Shown here piece after piece: positions 57,972 through 64,000 of a stretch of 64,000 nucleotides of DNA; position 1 is the first letter of the stretch, and each line of letters opens with the position of its first letter. This DNA comes from Astropecten irregularis (lineage: Eukaryota > Echinodermata > Asteroidea > Paxillosida > Astropectinidae), in contig OZ020248.1 of assembly GCA_963971285.1 (NCBI GenBank), forward strand, positions 24,449,873-24,513,872, given 5' to 3'. Both the position numbers and the translations under genes were made by a program. Below the pieces are notes generated by a model. It was not told the origin of the DNA and made no database searches. It saw only the letters and a list, made by a program, of their open reading frames with translations.

Positions 57972-59833
57972 AAAGAAGGGAAAAAAAGGAACAGTGGAAT
58001 TCAATCTTCCGTACTCTTGTAACAAGTCGGCTTAATAATGCAAAATTGGATTTAACGGCGAACTTGTGCCAGGTAAATTTATCATTTAAGGCTCACTTGA
58101 CGGGGATTAGTATTAGGCGCGGGGAAAAGCGAAATCGGCGCGGACGTGTCCAGGCCGGTTTATTGCACCGCCTCCGGGGCTGGTAAACCATCCTGGGTCT
58201 GAGTCTCTGAATCTTTCTCTCTCGCTACGGCACAGAGACCAAACAAAGCTGTACATGAGCATCCTCCGGCCATTGCTTAGCTTAGTTGTCTCTCTCCCCC
58301 TCTTCTCTCCTTATTTCTCTCCTTCGTCTTTTCTCGCACCTTCTCGAAAAGGTCTTGAAAGTCACTGGTCATTGCTCCCTCCTGCCGAATTTGTGTTTGA
58401 AATTAAATTTAGAAGAAGGTGTCACTAAAAATCAACATTAATATTCTGTTCTGTGCATGCATGTTCGACAGCGTTTAAACATTTTGTTTCAAGACTAAAA
58501 TCTTAGTCTTCCCCTTTTGATTCAACGTTTCGCCCATGGGGCGCCGATCGTCTTCAGTGAAACTAGACTTGATTGTTGTTTAAGTTGTGGCGCTTCTAAG
58601 AGCAAGACGGATAGAGAGAGGGGAGGGGAGGGGCGGGGAGGGAAGGGGGAGGGAGGAAGAGGACAAAAGACGTCATTTGTGATTTTAAATTTGATGTTCA
58701 ATATGATAACCATAAAATAATTTAACTTTGCTTGTTTGCCTTCTTCGCGCGTTTTTCCTCAGTTGCCTGATTGCTAATTATTCAATTTTTAAACCAGCAA
58801 AATGAGAATCTTTGTCAAAATTACACTCACAACATATTGACAGTTTTGTTGTTGTTTTTGTTTCGTTATTGTTATTGTTGTTGTTCTTGTCGGTCTTGTT
58901 TTGTATATTTAGCATGTACGTCATTGATAAGGTTGTACATTATTTTAATTATGCAGCCTTATTATTTTTCAGGGAAGGGTTTGAGCAAAACAAGACGTAT
59001 CACATAACTATCCTAGAATTGATGACAGATCAGTATATATAGGCCTATATAGCGCATGTAACACGGCTCAAGAATTCCGCACGGCCCTAGCCTATATATA
59101 TACCTATAAGGATTTCTATGGCGACCCGAACGGGGGAAAAGAAGAATATTACTTGTATCAATAAAACTTGTCCAAATAAACCCCAAATCCCCCGTTTAAG
59201 GTTTCCCCGTGTAACCCCATACCTGGGGATTCCGTCTCCGGCACGGAGGCTAGAGCCCTACTTCTCGCCCCGCCAGGCCTGGCGTGGGACTTAGTCCCAG
59301 GTAGAATCTCTTCCCCCCTCGGCTCACTGGCCGTTACGTGACTTCCAAGCCAATGGCTCTCCCCCTTGTGCTAATACTCCAAAGTTGCCAACGTCAAATG
59401 CCAGCGTGGCGTAAATTATATTTTTGTATTTCAAGGCGCGTACGGTGATGGCTGACTTCGTTTTTTCTGTCTGGCTATTTTTTTTCTTGCCTGGGCTTTG
59501 GGAGGGTGTGATTTCATGGCGTTGTTTTGTTTTATTGTATCAATTTCCAGTGCTTCGATGTCAGTATTCATGATGCCTGACCTATTTTAGTCGCATTCAA
59601 GATTTGACCAAAAAATATCTTAATTTTCGCATGTATCTGTCGGGATCACGTCTTTCCGTTTATTAAGTATTACTGTTTATTAATCATATTGAAGCAGGTT
59701 TGCCATAAATGATAGCTTAATTTGGGAAGATTTCTAGTTAAAGTTTAAATTTCATGTCAGAGGTCCCCTCCTAAAAACTTAGAGACATAAAGCTTTAATG
59801 AAATAGAAAAATAATGTCGCAGCCGTTTTATTT

Positions 59834-60312
59834 CAGGGCGAGTCAAAAAGATCTTAAACGGGATTGATGATGTTTTTCAGAAGAAACAAAAGACATTAAA
59901 AGGTTCAGTAAAACATTTAACAACATTAGAAAAAAAAATGAAACAAGTTGATAATTTCTAAAAGGAGCTATGCCTATTTTTAATAAAGGTACTCATTTTG
60001 CTAGCTGTCCGTAGAATGTTAATGCTTGACTGAATCTAAACATCTGAAAGGGTATTAAAGAGACATTTTAGCTACGTACACAGCTAGAATGCGTATTTTA
60101 TTGGCTTTGTTTTCCATGGACAGCTTGCAAAATGACTACCTTCATTAAAATAGACACAACTCCTCTTAGGAATGATCAATTTCTGTCATTTATTTTCTAA
60201 TAAGCAGGAGAGAATGCTTGTTAAATATATGCTTCACTGAACTTTTGAGTGTCATTTGTTTCTTGTGAAAAACATCATCCAATCCCGGTCAAGTTCGTTT
60301 TGACTCATCCTG
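59834..60312. mobile_element. Fold-back mariner-like MITE with ~100-bp TIRs
   Basis: Left end CAGGGCGAGTCAAAAAGATC and right end (complement) CAGGATGAGTCAAAACGAAC. The arms match over about 100 bp (GGGATTGATGATGTTTTTCA, AAGAAACAAA, GTTCAGTRAA). The GAGTCAAAA terminus resembles some mariner/Tc1-like ends. There is no transposase; a TA flank is present on the right only. Confidence 0.78.
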
Positions 60313-60690
60313 TATATCACCTCACTTGAATATTGTAGTTCATTTCTTTACGCATGCCTAAAAATTCAACAATTACTTAGACTGTGGTTTTACACTAATA
60401 AGAGAAACAAAACTATCAAATTCAGTAATTGTACTAATTTGATGTCACTGGAACAGATGTAGCAGCCATACAGCGGATGAATTAATCATTATAGGACTTT
60501 GGAATGACTTTGAAATATTAAATTATTGGAATTGTCACTGCTAATTACGTCTGCACAGGGGGTCAGGGACTGTTTGAAAGTGCAGTTTGACGGCACCGGG
60601 TATAGGCTTGGACTGACGTCCTTGTAATTTGCTGAAAGTGGAAATTTCTTCGATATAGAGAAACAAAAATAGTCAAGAGGCGGCCTTTAT

Positions 60691-60933
60691 AGGGCATTTT
60701 CCAAATCGGCTCCGCGGCTCCGGCTTCGGCTTCGTCTCAGCCATCAATTATCTAATATAAGATATAGGTTGGAGTTTTTCATTGAAGCCGAAGCTCTGTT
60801 TTTTTTTTCAACCCAGAGAATGTACTTCCGAACCGCAGCCAAAAGCCTCTATGTTGATACCGTTATTTTAGAATGGATTCACGAAATGAAGCCGCAGCCG
60901 GAGCCTGAGCCAGAGCCGAGGTTTGGAAAAGGC
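60691..60933. repeat. Family F element
   Basis: AGGGCATTTTCCAAATCGGC, CGGCTCCGGCTTCGGCTTCG, interior AACCCAGAGAATGTACTTCC, right GAGCCAGAGCCGAGGTTTGG. Confidence 0.82.
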
Positions 60934-62449
60934 TTAGGCCTACACATACATGCACATTCTGTGACGATGATATACGTTTGTATAATGCCACTATAGGACT
61001 AGCCATAACCACTTTGTTTAGGCCTATCATTTCTACATGCAATAATGGCTCAAGAAAAGTTATATTTTTATGTCACCATCGCGCAGCCATAATACATTAT
61101 ATACCCGTATCAATTACAGTCATCGAAAAAAGGAATGAGATTTTCTTGAAATCCTCGCCTAGATTGGACGCGAGATGCACCCGATAGTCAACGAAGTCAG
61201 GAAACTAGACACACAGTGTGGACAATGATACGGCTTTAAAAACTACTGCGGCGATAAAGATAACGTCTGGAACCAGACTATAGAGCTGGGTTTATGCCTC
61301 GAATATTTTAAGAAAAGAAAATAATAAAGGACAAACAAAATTGAAAAATGGGGAAGGACGAAACTGCTTATTCACGGTAATTTCTTACACTACACTGCCA
61401 CACTTTCTATATTTTAACGACCCTGAACAAAAAAAAACTCTTGAAATAGAAAGCTATGAGAGCCACTCAATTAAAAATGAGCAATTAGCCGGCCTCCTAT
61501 TATTACTCAGGCTGAAAGAGTGTTTTAATCACTTACGCCTATGTCATCCTGCAGGCGTTTAATGTACTCGTGCATAATTTATTTCGATGGGGCGAAATTG
61601 TTTTGCCGTTCCACGTGCGGTGTCCTTAGGGGGGAATATAGAGACAGGCTTAGGCGACGCTCACGTATACACGTACGCACGCATCCTCGGCGCGCGTCTC
61701 ATGAATAATTCATAAACTCTGATTAATTATGCATAAAATGCAAGGGAAAGTTGGATATGGTGAAAGCGTGAAGCATGAATTTTTCACCAGCGTCGTTATA
61801 TACAGACTCAGTCGGCCAATTACTTTCATAATGTTGGTACAATTTTATGATATATTGAAGAATAACAATGGCGAGATGAATTCGCTATACACTATACAAT
61901 AGGAACCATTGTATTGACTCTCGCGAATGGCGTTGTTCAGCTATAAATCATAACAGCTTTCAGATATTATACTTTTAAGTCGTGCTATTTTAAAAAGAGA
62001 GTATATGCATGTATATTCAAACTATTTCGATTTGAAATGTTTATCATAAAACTGACGATTTTGTACCCCCAATTTCCCTATAATTCAAACAGACATATTT
62101 TTTTTGGTCGGTTGTTGTGGAGTTTACGTTTACATCGTATTTAATTTTCGTCGTTTTCTTCTTTCGAAATCAGCAGTGTAATATCATGGAAAGTATTTGG
62201 ATATCGAATACTATTTTTCCTGAAGTGGCTGGGGGATATTTCACTGGAAGATTACTTGATACTATTTTGCTATCACTAGGATTTCAGTCCAAAACTTAAA
62301 GAGTTTCTTCTTGTCATCCTATACCTGTGAAGTATGTTGATATTCGTCAATTTTGGTTGGTGCGATCGAATGAACTGTGGAATTTTGGGAGGTAGTAATT
62401 TTTCTTCAAGATGGCGCCGTTTCAGGGGAGTATTGCACTTTTTAAATGT

Positions 62450-62664
62450 CTTCTGGAAACCGGGCTTGAGGCTAGGCTTGGGACTAGCTACCGCCATTTG
62501 AGGCCCACAAAACAAAATGAAGAGATTGGGCCACATGACGAAGCCGAAGAAAGGCTCCAGCTTCGCCATGTATATCTCAAAGCCCTTCATTTCATTTAGG
62601 ACTCAAAATGGCAGTAGCACAACAAATCCCAAGCCTAGCCTCAAGCCTCATTTAGTGAAGGCCC
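62450..62664. repeat. Family G MITE, complete
   Basis: GGGCTTGAGGCTAGGCTTGG left and CCAAGCCTAGCCTCAAGCCT right; interior AAGAAAGGCTCCAGCTTCGC. 215 bp. Confidence 0.8.
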
Positions 62665-63211
62665 TAAGATAAGTCCCTAATAGCTTCAATTTTGTAACTA
62701 TAACCACAAAGTTAAATTTCCAGATCAAACATAATAGCAATGATGTTTCCGCATCAAAATCAATCTTTTAAAGTCAAGTCAATTAATATTCTAGCTGTAC
62801 AACTCTGAGCGTGTTTTGCGCGTGTGATCTGACAGTTATGGATGGTTTCTGGGCAGGCACTGTAATTATACCATCAGGGCGACCAAGAAGCTTGACAATA
62901 GGGAGGCCGAGTCGAGACATCAGGTGGTGCACGACTAGTACACTAATCCCCAGGTCTCCCATTTAATTCCCAGTCTAGTCCCACCATGCAAAATTGCCTT
63001 TGTTTACATCCAAAACTCATTATGCTCCATGTTATACAGAATTATTCTGTACCGAATCCATTTTCATTTTAAGTGAATTGGAGATTTTTGGCTCTCAGAT
63101 CAGTTTAAGTCAGACTTTCTTTTCAATTTTAGATTGGACTGAATTAGTAATTAGTAAATACTATTTTAAACGTATGCTTGCAAAATGGAATACAACATGG
63201 AATTTGATTTA

Positions 63212-63372
63212 GGGCCTTTTCGAAAAGGAGGCTTAGGCTCAGGCTCCATTTCGTCAATCCATTCTAAAATAACGGGCATCATGAAAAAAGGCTTTTGGAT
63301 GTGGTTCTGAAGTAGATTCTCTGGTTTGAAAAGGAAAACAGAGCTTCAGCTTCAATGAAAAACCACAACCTA
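63212..63372 (-). repeat. Family F element, partial
   Basis: GGGCCTTTTCGAAAAGGAGG, TCGTCAATCCATTCTAAAAT, TAGATTCTCTGGTTTGAAAA and GAGCTTCAGCTTCAATGAAA; one TIR missing. It follows the order of the other copies read in reverse. Confidence 0.7.
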
Positions 63373-64000
63373 TATGTTCATCGTATGGTTGACAGAACCG
63401 GAAAGGGCCATTAGATTTAAGGCCATGTATGTCGGAAGTACATTACGTACATGTATAGGTTTTTGCAGTAACACCATGTTACATTATAGGCCAATATTTA
63501 TCTCATTTGTGAGCATGGGTGGCTCTGAAAAGAGCCAGTTAGTCGACGTTTCGGCCAGTATGCTCTGGTCGTCTTTAGGTGAACATGACATTTGTAACAG
63601 AAAACCATGGAAAAGATTTTCCCCCGCTGGTTTGGTTCTAAAACGAACCTTTGTACCAAAATAAAAATTCATATGAATTCTCCTTTTCCTATTATTGGGA
63701 TTATTCGTCTTGTTTTAATACAAATCTTTGGAAATCAACTGAAGTGTGGCCATTGTGTAGACTGATCTAGGTTTAATACAAAGTTCATCATCAGCATCTC
63801 AGTTGTAGCAGAAATAATAAGTAAAAAGGACTCCGCCCTTTTAATTTACCCATAACAATGAAACTGTTTAGGACACTCGAACAATGCCTTGATACAGACT
63901 CGCCGAGTTTTGTGGGAGAAAAAAAATTAATTACATTTTTGTGGGGGCTCCTTATAACACAGAAACAGACAAAGGCAGTTACAATGGTCATTCACACAAG

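Larger units (their letters stand above)
52610..64000. other. Gene-poor right flank (probable first intron)
   Basis: If the exon at 52,360 belongs to a gene extending right, this whole stretch is intron. I found no homeobox, forkhead, zinc-finger or bHLH signature here. It contains repeats listed separately, GA- and CTT-rich tracts (57,003-57,029; 57,938-57,971; 58,610-58,665) and repeat-free islands with TAAT sites (about 54,360-54,660, 58,020-58,260, 59,160-59,420, 61,560-61,800). Confidence 0.45.

Noticed and set aside
1..64000. Retroviral, endogenous viral or autonomous transposon genes; CRISPR arrays
   Set aside because: No reverse transcriptase, integrase, transposase or capsid-like frames and no regularly spaced short repeats were found.

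Overview
The window is animal nuclear DNA. Its genes are split by introns with GT-AG borders, there are many short non-autonomous transposons and tRNA-derived SINEs, and long stretches are gene-free. The style (homeodomain gene with an intron after residue 46, compact tRNA-SINEs, TTAA-flanked MITEs, palindromic GCTTAGCA repeats) suggests an invertebrate deuterostome, most likely an echinoderm and perhaps a sea star. This is inference; no sequence search was possible.

Layout: (1) 1-3,974, minus strand: the first five coding exons of adenylosuccinate lyase (ADSL). The gene runs off the left edge. (2) 7,532-11,800, plus strand: a complete five-exon gene for a 344-residue type II membrane protein that looks like the invertebrate DUF1647/glycosyltransferase-like family. 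It lies head-to-head with ADSL. (3) 14,998-19,939, plus strand: a complete three-exon gene for a 242-residue paired-like (PRD-class, Q50) homeodomain protein with an unusual homeodomain. (4) 20,000-52,300: a gene-poor region with two candidate small exons of unknown product (28,667-28,809 and 49,296-49,433), many MITEs and SINEs, a 15-bp minisatellite and two large trinucleotide tracts. (5) 52,360-52,609, plus strand: a GC-rich 5' coding exon of an unidentified protein, ending in a consensus splice donor; the rest of the gene is not recognisable here and probably lies to the right. (6) 52,610-64,000: another gene-poor region.

The left third holds housekeeping and enzyme genes with repeat-filled introns. 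The right two thirds look like the regulatory landscape of one or more developmental genes. The repeats fall into about a dozen families. The commonest is a roughly 355-bp element with TTAA at both ends and a TIR beginning AGGTAGTATCATACTTTGG. No transposase, reverse transcriptase, RNA gene with intact structure, CRISPR array or operon was found.
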